From the NCBI RefSeq assembly GCF_001461695.1, contig NZ_AUTC01000139.1, positions 1 to 64,000 on the forward strand: 64,000 nt of DNA. Direction: 5' to 3'. Positions 1 through 8,785 of this stretch are shown piece after piece (position 1 is the first letter of the stretch; every line of letters starts with the position of its first letter). Both the position numbers and the translations under genes were made by a program. This DNA is from Sinorhizobium fredii USDA 205 (GTDB taxonomy: Bacteria > Pseudomonadota > Alphaproteobacteria > Rhizobiales > Rhizobiaceae). The notes beneath the pieces were generated by a model. The model was given only the letters and a program-made list of their open reading frames with translations. It searched no databases and was not told where the DNA came from.

Positions 1-26
1 CTCGCCGCAACAATCATTTGGTGGGT

Positions 27-416
27 CTAATTGAGTCCGGACGTTAGACCGAACATCATGGCGTCAACATAGTTCGAGACTTCGCGGATGTCGTCGACAG
101 GCTCGCCGCTGATTGCTTCTGTCTCGAAGCGAAGGAGATCGGACAGCGTCGACTGCGTGCCCTCGATTTGGGAGGAAAGGACAGCCTCCTTGCGTACATA
201 CATGTACAGGAACAGTTCCTTGTTCCGCAGCAGGATGGAAACGCCATCAAGTCGTCCCAGAGCGCGTTTGGCGGCGCTGAGTCGCGTTAGGAGGCCCGTG
301 ATTTCAATTGGGGGATTGGGGGGGAGAGGTGGAGGTATAAAAGCCTTCACACGCTCGCCGCCAACAGCGGTCTCACAAAACGACCAAGGCGACCAGCGGT
401 GTCGTTCCTCATGCAC
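27..416 (-). pseudogene. Fic-family protein, N-terminal fragment
   Basis: The frame encodes 129 residues resembling the N-terminal helical domain of Fic/DOC AMP-transferases: a proline-rich start, then a stretch containing SSQIEGTQSTLSDLL (about residues 81-95), the hallmark (S/T)xxIEG region that packs against the Fic core. The frame stops at a TAG after about residue 129, well before any HPFxDGNGR catalytic loop. In this family the protein normally continues with about 230 more residues. The remaining 26 bases of the window do not restore a Fic reading frame. It is called a broken gene or an isolated N-terminal piece. The upstream 417-572 stretch is AT-rich and would hold its promoter. Confidence 0.6.
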
Positions 417-572
417 TTTCCAGTTTCGCTAAGTCTGTCGCCTTTAATTAGCATGCCCGGTTAATAAACGAAATCCAATTTTCGTTAATTAGCGAGATCG
501 CTTATTTAATCCGGTCGCTGATCACAGCTTCAGCTCGAACCTCTTCTAGGCAAGAGGCTATCTCGGCCATTG
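417..572. other. AT-rich intergenic region upstream of the fic fragment
   Basis: This stretch is much richer in A+T than its surroundings. It contains two copies of a TTAATTAGC element (near 447 and 485) and a GCGAGATCGC palindrome near 491. No open frame is convincing. It probably contained the promoter of the fic remnant; no specific box can be assigned. Confidence 0.35.
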
Positions 573-689
573 TCAATTGCGTGTCGACGGTTCGTTTCGG
601 TTCAAGGCGACGGATGCACGTCGGCTCCCGAGGACGGAGGTCGCATCGGCGGCCATCCATCGCAATGCGCGCAAGAATCTGACAGTTCG

Positions 690-1076
690 ATATGGTTCAC
701 ACGCGTAGCTGGATTGTGCCGTAGTGATGGTCCTTAAGCGTAACCCCGGTAGCTGCCCGTTCAGGTCCGGCTCAGGCGCAGGAGCGATATCCGCCTCTTC
801 GCCGATTGGTCGCCGCGGGTGGACACTGGAGTGCATCTCGATCCGGATATTCGGATGGTTCTCCAGGAGGTCAGCGAGGCCAGGCAGCAGAACCTGTTGC
901 CCAAGAGGTTCCGGCACGTCGATACGGACGGGTCCGGCGAGATCGCCGTCCTGCTCGCGTGCCGTGCGCTCAAAAACGCGGTTTTGCGCCTCAGCGCTCC
1001 TCTGGTACCAGTAACTCTTTCCTGGCCGCGTCAGATCATGGCCGTCACGGTGCGGGCGGGGGCCCTGTCGTGGCTT
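690..1076 (-). pseudogene. LysR-family regulator remnant (effector-domain part)
   Basis: A minus-strand frame preserves a recognisable LysR linker and effector-domain start: an LTRPGKSYW segment, then GPVRIDVPEPLGQQVLLP (the usual G-x-hydrophobic-R-I entry to the substrate-binding domain) and a DLLENHPNIRIEM strand. The N-terminal winged helix is missing. After about position 690 the homology leaves this frame, and ADIAxxx is corrupted. It sits directly downstream of the SBF transporter gene on the same strand. No function should be expected. Confidence 0.55.
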
Positions 1077-1089
1077 TAGGCTTTGTCCG

Positions 1090-2073
1090 TTATGCCGTCG
1101 CAGTGGCAGCAGAATACCTCTGTGCAATCATTGCGCAGACCATCAACTGGATCTGGTGGAAAAGCATCAAAGGCAGAACGATCGCCCCGATCGACTGCCC
1201 GCCGAAGATGACGCCTGCCATCGGTACACCACTGGCGAGGCTCTTCTTCGATCCACAAAAGGTGATGGTGATCTGGTCTGGCTTATTGAAGCCCATGAGG
1301 CGGCTGCCGCGCATGGTGAAGGTCAGCACAAGGGCGAGCAGTAGCATGTCAAGCCCGATAACGATTGCGATGTCTCGCAGCGAGAAAGTTTGCCACAGTC
1401 CCTCGACGACGGCCTTGCTGAAGGCGAGGTATACAACCATCAGGATGGAACCTCTATCGACAGGAGTGAGAATCTTCTTCTTCGCGCGTACCCATTTTCC
1501 AATCCACGGCTGTAGGATCTGGCCGACGACAAATGGTGCGAGCAACTGCAGCAGTATCTTCTCCATGACATCCCAGGAGAACCCGCCATGGCCGCCGACG
1601 GAAAACAGCAGGCCGACAAGAAGAGGCGTCAGGAACATGCCGAGTATGTTAGAGGCGGAAGCCGAGCAGATGGCAGCGGGAACATTTCCTCCCGCCATTG
1701 AGGTGAAAGCAATGGATGACTGCACGGTGGACGGCAGGACGCACAGGAAGAGGATGCCGAGATAAAGCGGCGGTGGCAGGATCGAATCCGGAACGAGGCC
1801 CAACGTCATCCCGAGCAGTGGGAAAACGGCGAATGTCGTCAGCAGAATGACGAGGTGCAGGCGCCAGTGCAGCATGCCGGCAATGACAACATCGGTGGAC
1901 AATCGCGCGCCATGCAGGAAGAAGAGAAGCGCAATGGCGAAACTTGTGGCAACGCCGAAATAATCCGCAGAACCGCCGCTTGCCGGAAGCAGCGAGGCAA
2001 GGGCGACGCTACAGACGAGCAGGGTCGTGAAAGTGTCAGGAAAAAAGCGGCGCAAGGTGCTCCCCAAAGTCAA
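1090..2073 (-). CDS. SBF-like (bile acid:sodium symporter family) transporter
   Basis: The 327-residue protein has nine or ten hydrophobic segments and the layout of the SBF-like/RCH1-YfeH branch of the bile acid:sodium symporter superfamily. Features include an FFLHGARLS segment near residue 52, LPSTVQSSIAFTSMAGGN near residue 114 and CGSKKSLASG near residue 268, which carry the conserved polar crossover residues of this branch. Translation probably starts at TTG 2073-2071, which overlaps the TGA of the upstream aldehyde dehydrogenase (TTGA); a GAGG lies just upstream. It is thus the last gene of the guanidino/polyamine operon. The substrate is unknown; import or export of an organic anion from the pathway is an inference. 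Confidence 0.8.
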   Translation of the reverse strand: MTLGSTLRRFFPDTFTTLLVCSVALASLLPASGGSADYFGVATSFAIALLFFLHGARLSTDVVIAGMLHWRLHLVILLTTFAVFPLLGMTLGLVPDSILPPPLYLGILFLCVLPSTVQSSIAFTSMAGGNVPAAICSASASNILGMFLTPLLVGLLFSVGGHGGFSWDVMEKILLQLLAPFVVGQILQPWIGKWVRAKKKILTPVDRGSILMVVYLAFSKAVVEGLWQTFSLRDIAIVIGLDMLLLALVLTFTMRGSRLMGFNKPDQITITFCGSKKSLASGVPMAGVIFGGQSIGAIVLPLMLFHQIQLMVCAMIAQRYSAATATA

Positions 2074-3503
2074 ATCGCCTCTGTAACCAGCTTGATGTTG
2101 AAGAAGTTGTCCATCGCCTCGGTTCCGCCTTCGGACCCGTAGCCCGAGTCCTTTATGCCGCCAAAGGGAAGCTCCGGCAGCGCCAGCCCATGGTGATTGA
2201 TTGAGATCATTCCGCTCTGTATATCGCGGCTCAGTGCGGCGCTCGTTTTCCCGGATGTCGTATAAGCATAGGCTGCCAAGCCGTAGGGGAGGCGGTTCGC
2301 TTCCGTAATGGCGGCTTCATAGGTCGAAAACGGGCTCACCACAGCGACCGGGCCGAAAGGCTCCTCGTTCAATATCCGGGCGCTCAGCGGCACATCTGTC
2401 AGAACCGTGGGTTTGTAAAAATTTCCGCGGTTGCCGATGCGCTCGCCGCCGATCGCAATCCTTCCGCCCCGTGAGACGGCATCCGCAGTCAGTGATTCCA
2501 TGGCTTCGAGGCGTCTGCCATTTGCAAGCGGGCCCATGGTCGTGCCCGAATCCAGTCCATTGCCCACCTTGACGGCCTCTGCGGCCTTGACGAAGGACTC
2601 GAGAAACCTCGCGTAGATGTTCTCTTGTATGAGGAAGCGGGTCGGGGCAACGCAGACTTGGCCCGCATTGCGGAATTTCGCTCCGGCCAAGATCCTGATT
2701 GCGAGATCGACGTCGGCATCGTCGAACACAATCGCCGGCGCGTGACCGCCAAGTTCCATCGTCACCCGCTTCATATGGGCACCGGCAAGAGCCGCAAGCT
2801 GCTTGCCAACGGAGGTCGATCCGGTGAAGGAGACCTTTCGGATGATCGGATGCGGAATGAGGTGGTTGGAGATGTCGGCGGGAATTCCGAAAACCAGATT
2901 GAGTGCGCCGGCCGGCAAATCGGCTTCCGCGAATGCGCGAACAAGTTCTGCACAACTCGCCGGCGTCTCCTCCGGCCCCTTCAGGATGACGGAACAACCG
3001 GCCGCAAGACCGGCCGCTACCTTGCGCATGGCCTGGTTCAACGGAAAATTCCAGGGACTGAAGGCGGCGACCGGGCCGACGGGCTCCTTGACGACGACCT
3101 GCCGAACATTGACGGAGCGGGAAGGGACAACACGACCGTATGCCCGCCGCGCCTCCTCGGCAAACCAGTCGATCGTGTCAGCCGCCGCCAAAGTCTCCGC
3201 TGTCGACTCCGCGAGCGGCTTTCCCTGTTCGAGAGTCATGATCGTCGCGATCTTCTCAACCCGTTCGCGCAGTAGCTGGGCAGCCTGGTGCAGCAGCTTA
3301 GCGCGCTCCAATGCGCTAAACTGAGTCCAGGCCGTGAACCCGGTTGCGGCTGCTGCAAGAGCTTCGTCAAGGTCATCCCGCCCGGCATTTGCCACGGTTC
3401 CAATGATCTCACCGGAGGCAGGATTGACGATCGAAAGGCGCTCTTTCGATCCGTCGCGCCAGATGCCGCCGATATAGAGTTGAGTCTGCGGATAGTCGGA
3501 CAT
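2070..3503 (-). CDS. gabD: NAD(P)-dependent aldehyde dehydrogenase, succinate-semialdehyde type
   Basis: This 477-residue member of the ALDH superfamily resembles succinate-semialdehyde dehydrogenases (GabD/DavD group), which oxidise succinate semialdehyde to succinate. Visible features are the SPWNFPL cofactor-pocket segment (about residues 149-155), FTGSTSVGK (about 226-234), the general base Glu250 in TMELGG, and catalytic Cys284 in GQVCVAPTR. The frame is open further upstream, but ATG 3503 is preferred because GGAGAA lies just before it and the extra residues are unlike the family. It lies 23 bases after the gamma-glutamyltransferase gene and overlaps the next gene. In this operon it would finish the GABA/putrescine route. 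Substrate choice (succinate versus glutarate semialdehyde) is not resolvable. Confidence 0.85.
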   Translation of the reverse strand: MSDYPQTQLYIGGIWRDGSKERLSIVNPASGEIIGTVANAGRDDLDEALAAAATGFTAWTQFSALERAKLLHQAAQLLRERVEKIATIMTLEQGKPLAESTAETLAAADTIDWFAEEARRAYGRVVPSRSVNVRQVVVKEPVGPVAAFSPWNFPLNQAMRKVAAGLAAGCSVILKGPEETPASCAELVRAFAEADLPAGALNLVFGIPADISNHLIPHPIIRKVSFTGSTSVGKQLAALAGAHMKRVTMELGGHAPAIVFDDADVDLAIRILAGAKFRNAGQVCVAPTRFLIQENIYARFLESFVKAAEAVKVGNGLDSGTTMGPLANGRRLEAMESLTADAVSRGGRIAIGGERIGNRGNFYKPTVLTDVPLSARILNEEPFGPVAVVSPFSTYEAAITEANRLPYGLAAYAYTTSGKTSAALSRDIQSGMISINHHGLALPELPFGGIKDSGYGSEGGTEAMDNFFNIKLVTEAI

Positions 3504-3526
3504 CACGGTTCTCCGATGTTCTGAAA

Positions 3527-5119
3527 TCAGTACCCCAGCGCGCAACCATCCTTGCGATGATCAGACGCGCCGAGCAGGGTTCCGTGTTGATGATCAATCC
3601 AGACCGCCTGTGCTCCGCCGATGGCCCATTTCGGTGGGATCACCTTGAAGCCTCGGCCCTGGAGCTTTTCGCCGATCGCATTTCGAATTGCTTCCTCGGC
3701 TTCGATCGTCGTGGTGCCGGGGAGGGGGAACAGACGAGGAAGCTCGATCGCCGATTGCATATCCATGGCATAGTCGAACAGCTTCGACAGAAAGTGCGCA
3801 TGTCCCATGGCTTGATAGTGACCGCCCATCACGCCGAATGAGAGGGCTGTCTTGCCGTTTCGCGTGACCATTCCTGGTATGATCGTATGCATCGGCCTCT
3901 TGCGCGGGCCAATCGCGTTTGGATGCCCCTCCGTCAGCACGAAACTCTGGCCGCGGTTGTGGAACAACACGCCCGATATCGGGGCCATGAGGCCACTGCC
4001 GTAAGGGTGGAAAATGGAATTGATGAAGCTGACGGCATTGCGATCTTTGTCCACCACCGAGATGTAGACCGTGTCCGAGTGCTCGACACCATCGATGATA
4101 CCGCTGGCGTCGGAAATCTGGTCCGACTTGATCTTTGAGGCAAGTTCGTCGGCGAACTCGTCCGACAAAAGAAAATCGACCGGCACGTTTGATGTTGCCG
4201 CATCCGCGAGCCAGCGTTCGCGCGCAGCATAGGCGAGTCGGGTCGCCTCGACTTCGATGTGCAAGTTGTCGGCATTCAGAGGATGACCCGACGGCGTAAA
4301 ACGTTCCAGGATCTTGAGGATCATCAGAGCAATGATGCCTTGTCCATTGGGAGGGCATTCATGAACGGTCCACCCACGATAGGTTGCGCTGATCGGAGTA
4401 ACGTATTCTCCTTCAGCGGAGGCGAAATCCCCGATGGTGTGCAGACCGCCGAGCGCCTGGAGATAGGAGACCATGTCTTCGGCAACGTCGCCCCGATAAA
4501 AGGCGTCTCGCCCGTGCTTGCCTATCGCCGACAAAGTCTCCGCGAGCTCCGGCTGATGCTGAATGGACCCCACTGCGGGAGCTTCATCGTTGTCGAGGAA
4601 TATGCGGCGCGTCGACGAATTGACTGCGAGCAACGCGCGCTGATGGGAGATGTCGGCGGCAACGCGCGGTGTGATGGCGTAGCCGTCGCGCGCAAGCGCG
4701 ATCGCAGGCGCTAGGATGTCGACCATGGACATGCGCCCGTGATCTGCGACCAACCGCGTCCAGGCATCGACGGCGCCAGGAATGGTTACCGCGTGAGGCG
4801 AGGACCGCGCGATCTCCGAGATTCCTTGGTCCTTGAACCACTTGAAGTCAGCGGCTGAGGGTGTGCGGCCCGACCCGTTATAGGCGATCACCTGGTCGCT
4901 TCCGTTGGGTGCCAGCAACGCGAAGCAATCGCCGCCAATACCTGTGGAGCCGGCCTCGACCACGCACTGGACCGCACAGGCCGCCACCGCGGCATCGATG
5001 GCGTTGCCACCGCTCTTGAGGATGTCGATGGCGGTCAACGTTGCCATTGGATGCGAAGTTGCAGCCATGCCGCTGCGGCCAACGGCAACCGAGCGCCCGG
5101 GATGTTCGAAGTTCCGCAT
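3527..5119 (-). CDS. ggt: gamma-glutamyltransferase family protein (Ntn hydrolase)
   Basis: The 530 residues match the gamma-glutamyltranspeptidase family, whose proenzyme cleaves itself before a catalytic threonine. Thr350 in HSDTVYISVVD is the expected nucleophile and new N-terminus. N-terminal landmarks are GGNAIDAAVAA (about 37-47) and GGDCFALL (about 62-69). A GVMGGHYQAMG loop replaces the classical GSPGG oxyanion motif, as in the YwrD-like subgroup. No convincing signal peptide is visible, so a cytoplasmic enzyme is likely. It lies 9 bases after the aminotransferase. In a polyamine setting it might hydrolyse gamma-glutamyl-putrescine or gamma-glutamyl-GABA, replacing PuuD; this is inference. 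Confidence 0.85.
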   Translation of the reverse strand: MRNFEHPGRSVAVGRSGMAATSHPMATLTAIDILKSGGNAIDAAVAACAVQCVVEAGSTGIGGDCFALLAPNGSDQVIAYNGSGRTPSAADFKWFKDQGISEIARSSPHAVTIPGAVDAWTRLVADHGRMSMVDILAPAIALARDGYAITPRVAADISHQRALLAVNSSTRRIFLDNDEAPAVGSIQHQPELAETLSAIGKHGRDAFYRGDVAEDMVSYLQALGGLHTIGDFASAEGEYVTPISATYRGWTVHECPPNGQGIIALMILKILERFTPSGHPLNADNLHIEVEATRLAYAARERWLADAATSNVPVDFLLSDEFADELASKIKSDQISDASGIIDGVEHSDTVYISVVDKDRNAVSFINSIFHPYGSGLMAPISGVLFHNRGQSFVLTEGHPNAIGPRKRPMHTIIPGMVTRNGKTALSFGVMGGHYQAMGHAHFLSKLFDYAMDMQSAIELPRLFPLPGTTTIEAEEAIRNAIGEKLQGRGFKVIPPKWAIGGAQAVWIDHQHGTLLGASDHRKDGCALGY

Positions 5120-5128
5120 GCTATCGTC

Positions 5129-6514
5129 CTACGAATAGAGATTGTTGGCGCGCGCCCATGCATATGTGTCATCGAGCGCCTTGGCCGAGCGGTCGAACAT
5201 GTCGTTGATCTGCGCTTCCGTGATGATCAGGGGCGGGCAGAGAGAATAGTTGTCACCCATGGCACGCGTGACGACACCGTGCGCTTGTGCTCGCTTGCCG
5301 GCATGTATTGCGACGCCGTTCGCCGAATTGAAAGGTTCCTTGGTTTCCTTGTTTCGGACAAGCTCAAGCGTACCGATCAAGCCACGTCCACGGGCGTTTC
5401 CGACAAGCGGATGATCTGCGAGCGCGCGGAGTCTTCTTTGAAAAAGCGGCGTGACATTCTGGACGTGCCCTACAATGTCCCGTTCCGCGTATATTTTCAG
5501 GGTCTCGAGTGCCACTGCAGTGGCGACCGGATGCCCGCTATAGGTAAAGCCGTGCCCGAAGGTACCGATTTTTTCGCTCTCGGCGACGATAGCGGCGTGG
5601 ACTTTCTCGTTGATCATCAGCGCGGAAATCGGCTGGTACGCCGCCGACAGTTGCTTGGCCATGGAAATCATGTCGGGCCGCATGCCGAAGCTCTCGGAGC
5701 CGAACATCGTGCCGAGCCGGCCGAAGCCGCAGATCACCTCATCGGCGATCAGCAAAATATCGTACTTCCGGAGTACAGCCTGGATCTTGTCGTAATAGGT
5801 CGGCGGGGGAACGATGCAGCCACCCGACGCCATCAAGGGCTCGGCGAAGAAGGCGCCGATCGTGTCGGGCCCTTCGGCAAGAATCAGATCTTCAAGCGAA
5901 ACAGCGCAACGGGTCGCGAATTCCTCTTCGCTCTCGCCAGAAAGGCCATAGCGATAGTATTCGGGACAATCGGTATGAAGCACCCCGTCGATCGGCAGGT
6001 CGAAGTCGCGATGGTTGTTTGGCAATCCCGTGAGACTTGCGGAGGCAATTGTCACCCCATGATAGGCACGCCAGCGGGAGATGACTTTCTTCTTTTCCGG
6101 TTTGCCGATCGCATTGTGGTAGTACCAGACGAGTTTCAGAGCCGTGTCGTTGGCCTCTGAACCCGAATTGGCAAAGAACACTTTCGACATCGGGACCGGA
6201 GCAAGGCGGATCAGCCGTTCGGCAAGTTCGATTGCCGTCTCATGCGACTTGCCACCAAAGCTGTGATAGAACGGCAATTCCTGCATTTGCCGCATGGCAG
6301 CGTCGACGAGCCGTTGTTCGCTAAAGCCAAGCGAAGCGCAAAACAGACCACCGAGCCCCTCGATATACTTATTGCCGTCGCTGTCGACGATGTAGATCCC
6401 TTCTCCCCTGGAAATCACAAGCGGGCCGTCCTGCAGATGCTGGGACGCATTCGTATAGGGATGAAGGACAAACGCCGCATCGCGCGCTTCCAGGGAATTG
6501 AGAAGAATGGTCAC
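5129..6514 (-). CDS. class III PLP-dependent aminotransferase (omega-amino acid/diamine:pyruvate type)
   Basis: A 461-residue fold-type I aminotransferase of the class III group, close to SpuC-type putrescine/diamine:pyruvate and beta-alanine:pyruvate enzymes. The PLP phosphate loop NSGSEANDTA spans about 116-125, the Asp258-Glu-Val motif binds the PLP ring nitrogen, and Lys287 in SMAKQLSAAYQP is the Schiff-base lysine. Translation begins at a GTG preceded by GGAGAG. It sits between the binding-protein gene and ggt in the minus-strand operon. Expected role: transfer of the terminal amino group of putrescine, GABA or a related omega-amine to pyruvate, giving the aldehyde taken by the downstream dehydrogenase. 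Confidence 0.85.
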   Translation of the reverse strand: MTILLNSLEARDAAFVLHPYTNASQHLQDGPLVISRGEGIYIVDSDGNKYIEGLGGLFCASLGFSEQRLVDAAMRQMQELPFYHSFGGKSHETAIELAERLIRLAPVPMSKVFFANSGSEANDTALKLVWYYHNAIGKPEKKKVISRWRAYHGVTIASASLTGLPNNHRDFDLPIDGVLHTDCPEYYRYGLSGESEEEFATRCAVSLEDLILAEGPDTIGAFFAEPLMASGGCIVPPPTYYDKIQAVLRKYDILLIADEVICGFGRLGTMFGSESFGMRPDMISMAKQLSAAYQPISALMINEKVHAAIVAESEKIGTFGHGFTYSGHPVATAVALETLKIYAERDIVGHVQNVTPLFQRRLRALADHPLVGNARGRGLIGTLELVRNKETKEPFNSANGVAIHAGKRAQAHGVVTRAMGDNYSLCPPLIITEAQINDMFDRSAKALDDTYAWARANNLYS

Positions 6515-6632
6515 GATAGCTCTCCGGTGGTGATCTAGGCGTGTTGAAAAATTCGCAACAGTTCCATGCAGCCGCCGAACTTTCGGGCGTCCGACGGCTG
6601 TCTGTCGTGTGGGTCAGGTGCTACCGGTCGAT

Positions 6633-7481
6633 CTATTCGAGGCCAATCTTCATCCACTTTTGCGCAAGCTTGTTGATTGTCCCATCGGACTTCGCCGCGC
6701 GGATCGCCTCGTCAAGCATGGCCTTGAGTTCGGTGTCGTCCTTGCGAACGCCGGCAGCGATACCCTGGCCGAATACCCCGCCGGTGAAGGTCGGGCCGGC
6801 GATGGTGTAGTCTTTGAAGTCCTCCTTCGACAGCGTCGCGGTCAGCGATGTCTTCTGCGCTATGACAGCGTCGATGCGACCCGCCTGCAGATCGAGGTCG
6901 TGCTGCTCGACGGTCTTGTATTCGCGCGGATCGACGACATCCTTGAAATAGGTATCGAGGAAAGCGACGTTCGCCGTGGAGACCTGCGCGCCAACGGCCT
7001 TGCCGTTCAGGGCGTCCCTCAGTGGCTGCAATTCCTGCTCGACCTTCGCCTTGTCTCCCGCAAGGTCGATAGTCGCTCCGGTGCCAGGGAGATTTGCAAG
7101 CGGGCCCGACTTTTCAACCATGAACGCTGCGGCGGTTGGAGCGTAAGGCTCGCTGAAGGAGATGACGCCAAGGCGCTTTTCCGTGACGATCATCGACGCC
7201 ATGATGACATCGAACTTCTTGGCGATCAGCGACGGGATGAGCCCGTCCCAGTCCTGCGCGACAATGTTGCATTTGATCTTCATGCGGCCGCAAAGATCAT
7301 TGGCGAGGTCGATTTCAAAGCCGGCAAGCTTCCCGTCGGGTCCTGTGAAATTCCACGGTTCATATGCGCCTTCAGTGGCAATGGTGATCTCGGTTGGCTT
7401 GCTCTGGGCGTGGGCGCTGCCCGTAGCGATGGCGCCCAGAACCATGCTGGCTAGCGCAAGTTCAATTTTCCTCATTTTCAT
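6633..7481 (-). CDS. ABC transporter periplasmic binding protein, basic amino acid/opine type
   Basis: A 282-residue family 3 solute-binding protein (HisJ/ArgT/OccT-like). A signal peptide covers about residues 1-25 and ends in ATGSAHAQ. The mature start TEITIATEGAYEPWNF is typical of Lys/Arg/ornithine and octopine binding proteins, followed by FEIDLANDLCGRM and DVIMASMIVTEKR. It is encoded in the catabolic operon, whereas its likely partners, the permeases and ATPase, lie in the divergent operon at 9515-11760. A basic guanidino or amino ligand (arginine, agmatine, guanidinobutyrate or similar) is expected from the family and neighbours. The exact ligand is unknown. Confidence 0.85.
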   Translation of the reverse strand: MKMRKIELALASMVLGAIATGSAHAQSKPTEITIATEGAYEPWNFTGPDGKLAGFEIDLANDLCGRMKIKCNIVAQDWDGLIPSLIAKKFDVIMASMIVTEKRLGVISFSEPYAPTAAAFMVEKSGPLANLPGTGATIDLAGDKAKVEQELQPLRDALNGKAVGAQVSTANVAFLDTYFKDVVDPREYKTVEQHDLDLQAGRIDAVIAQKTSLTATLSKEDFKDYTIAGPTFTGGVFGQGIAAGVRKDDTELKAMLDEAIRAAKSDGTINKLAQKWMKIGLE

Positions 7482-7529
7482 TCCCCTTTCTTGGTGTGGC
7501 GCTCATTATTGAGCGGCACTTGCTGTTGA

Positions 7530-8597
7530 TCAGCGTGATGGCTCGATCTGCCTTGACGCGCGGATCCTTATCGCCTCTGCGGCCAGGCAGAGGATCTCGA
7601 ATAAAACCTGAGCAGCGACCTGCGCTGTGTTCGTTGTCGGATCGTATTGAGGCGCAACCTCGACGACGTCACCGCCGACAATGTCGAGACCGGAAAGGCC
7701 GCGAAGGATGCCGAGTGCCTGCGCGGAGGTGAGCCCTCCCACTTCCGGTGTACCAGTGCCTGACGCAAATGCCGGGTCCAGGGCATCCACGTCAAAGCTG
7801 ACGTAGGTCGGCCCGTCGCCCGCTACCGCGCGAGCCATTTCGATCACATGTTTGATGCCGAGTTCCTCAACCTCCTCGGCGTGAATAACTGTCATTCCAG
7901 AGACGTAGGAAAACTCCCACAGATATTCGGAATTGCCGCGAATACCGATCTGTATCGTCCGGCGGGGATCCAGCAGGCCGTCAAGTACGGCTTGCCGAAA
8001 CGGTCCGCCATGATGAAACTTGCAGCCCTCAAACGAGCCGCTCGTATCGCAATGGGCATCGATGTGGATCATGCCCACTGGACGTTCGCGACCGACGGCG
8101 CGAAGCAATGGCAGTCCTATCGAGTGATCACCGCCAACTGAGAGCGGCACAACGCCGGCGTCGACCAGGCCGCGAACATACCGCTCGATATCCTCGTGCG
8201 AACTAACGAGATCGAATCGGCTGCGAAAGGGGACGTCGCCCACATCCGCGACACGGACGTGCGCAGCGGGGACCGCACGCAATACGTGATCATAGGGCCC
8301 TACTCTCTCGACGTTGCGAACGGCGCGAGGACCGAAGCGCGCACCGGGGCGGTTCGTCACGCCCAGATCCAATGGGATGCCGAGAAGCGCTACATCGATA
8401 TCTGTAAAGCGGGGCGCAGCATCTTGCCGGAGAGGGGCTTTCAGCAATGTCGGAGCGCCGCAATAGGGGGCCTGCCGGCTATCGCCGTCGCCGAAGACCT
8501 GGTCCGCGACCTTGCGAAACTCCGGATCGAAAATGTCAGCCCCGGACGCGTTCCCATACCGGGCGCGGAGTTCCTCAACGCTCAAGATCTCAGGCAT
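7530..8597 (-). CDS. agmatinase/guanidinobutyrase family ureohydrolase
   Basis: The 355-residue enzyme belongs to the arginase/agmatinase family, binuclear manganese hydrolases that release urea from guanidino compounds. All metal ligands are visible: His158 in GGDHSIG, Asp180, His182 and Asp184 in HIDAHCDT, and Asp269 and Asp271 in SFDVDALDP. TGTPEVGGL follows, as in agmatinases. The frame is open for 65 more codons upstream, but ATG 8597 has GGAGG before it and matches family starts. It is the first gene of the minus-strand operon. Agmatinase would give putrescine and guanidinobutyrase would give GABA; sequence alone does not decide. Confidence 0.85.
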   Translation of the reverse strand: MPEILSVEELRARYGNASGADIFDPEFRKVADQVFGDGDSRQAPYCGAPTLLKAPLRQDAAPRFTDIDVALLGIPLDLGVTNRPGARFGPRAVRNVERVGPYDHVLRAVPAAHVRVADVGDVPFRSRFDLVSSHEDIERYVRGLVDAGVVPLSVGGDHSIGLPLLRAVGRERPVGMIHIDAHCDTSGSFEGCKFHHGGPFRQAVLDGLLDPRRTIQIGIRGNSEYLWEFSYVSGMTVIHAEEVEELGIKHVIEMARAVAGDGPTYVSFDVDALDPAFASGTGTPEVGGLTSAQALGILRGLSGLDIVGGDVVEVAPQYDPTTNTAQVAAQVLFEILCLAAEAIRIRASRQIEPSR

Positions 8598-8681
8598 GCA
8601 AGGTCCTCCATCCGCCCTATCCCCCTGGGTCTTGCCGAATTCCGCTTTTCGGCAAAATCCGATTGAATGCTGTGGGCAATG

Positions 8682-8691
8682 TTGTATACAT
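8682..8691. promoter_or_regulatory. Putative GntR operator between divergent operons
   Basis: A perfect TGTATACA palindrome (8683-8690) within a TTGTATACAT context lies in the 188-base gap between the ureohydrolase and gntR. FCD-type GntR regulators commonly bind TTGTATACAA-like sites. Its position would let one repressor control both operons. Binding itself is inferred. Confidence 0.45.
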
Positions 8692-8785
8692 ATCGGTATG
8701 CCGCTTGATCTGGCAAGAGGAAAAACGATATCTTTCTTCGCAGTAGTCCGGCTTTTGGGGCCGCGGACTATGAAAGGGGACTGGT

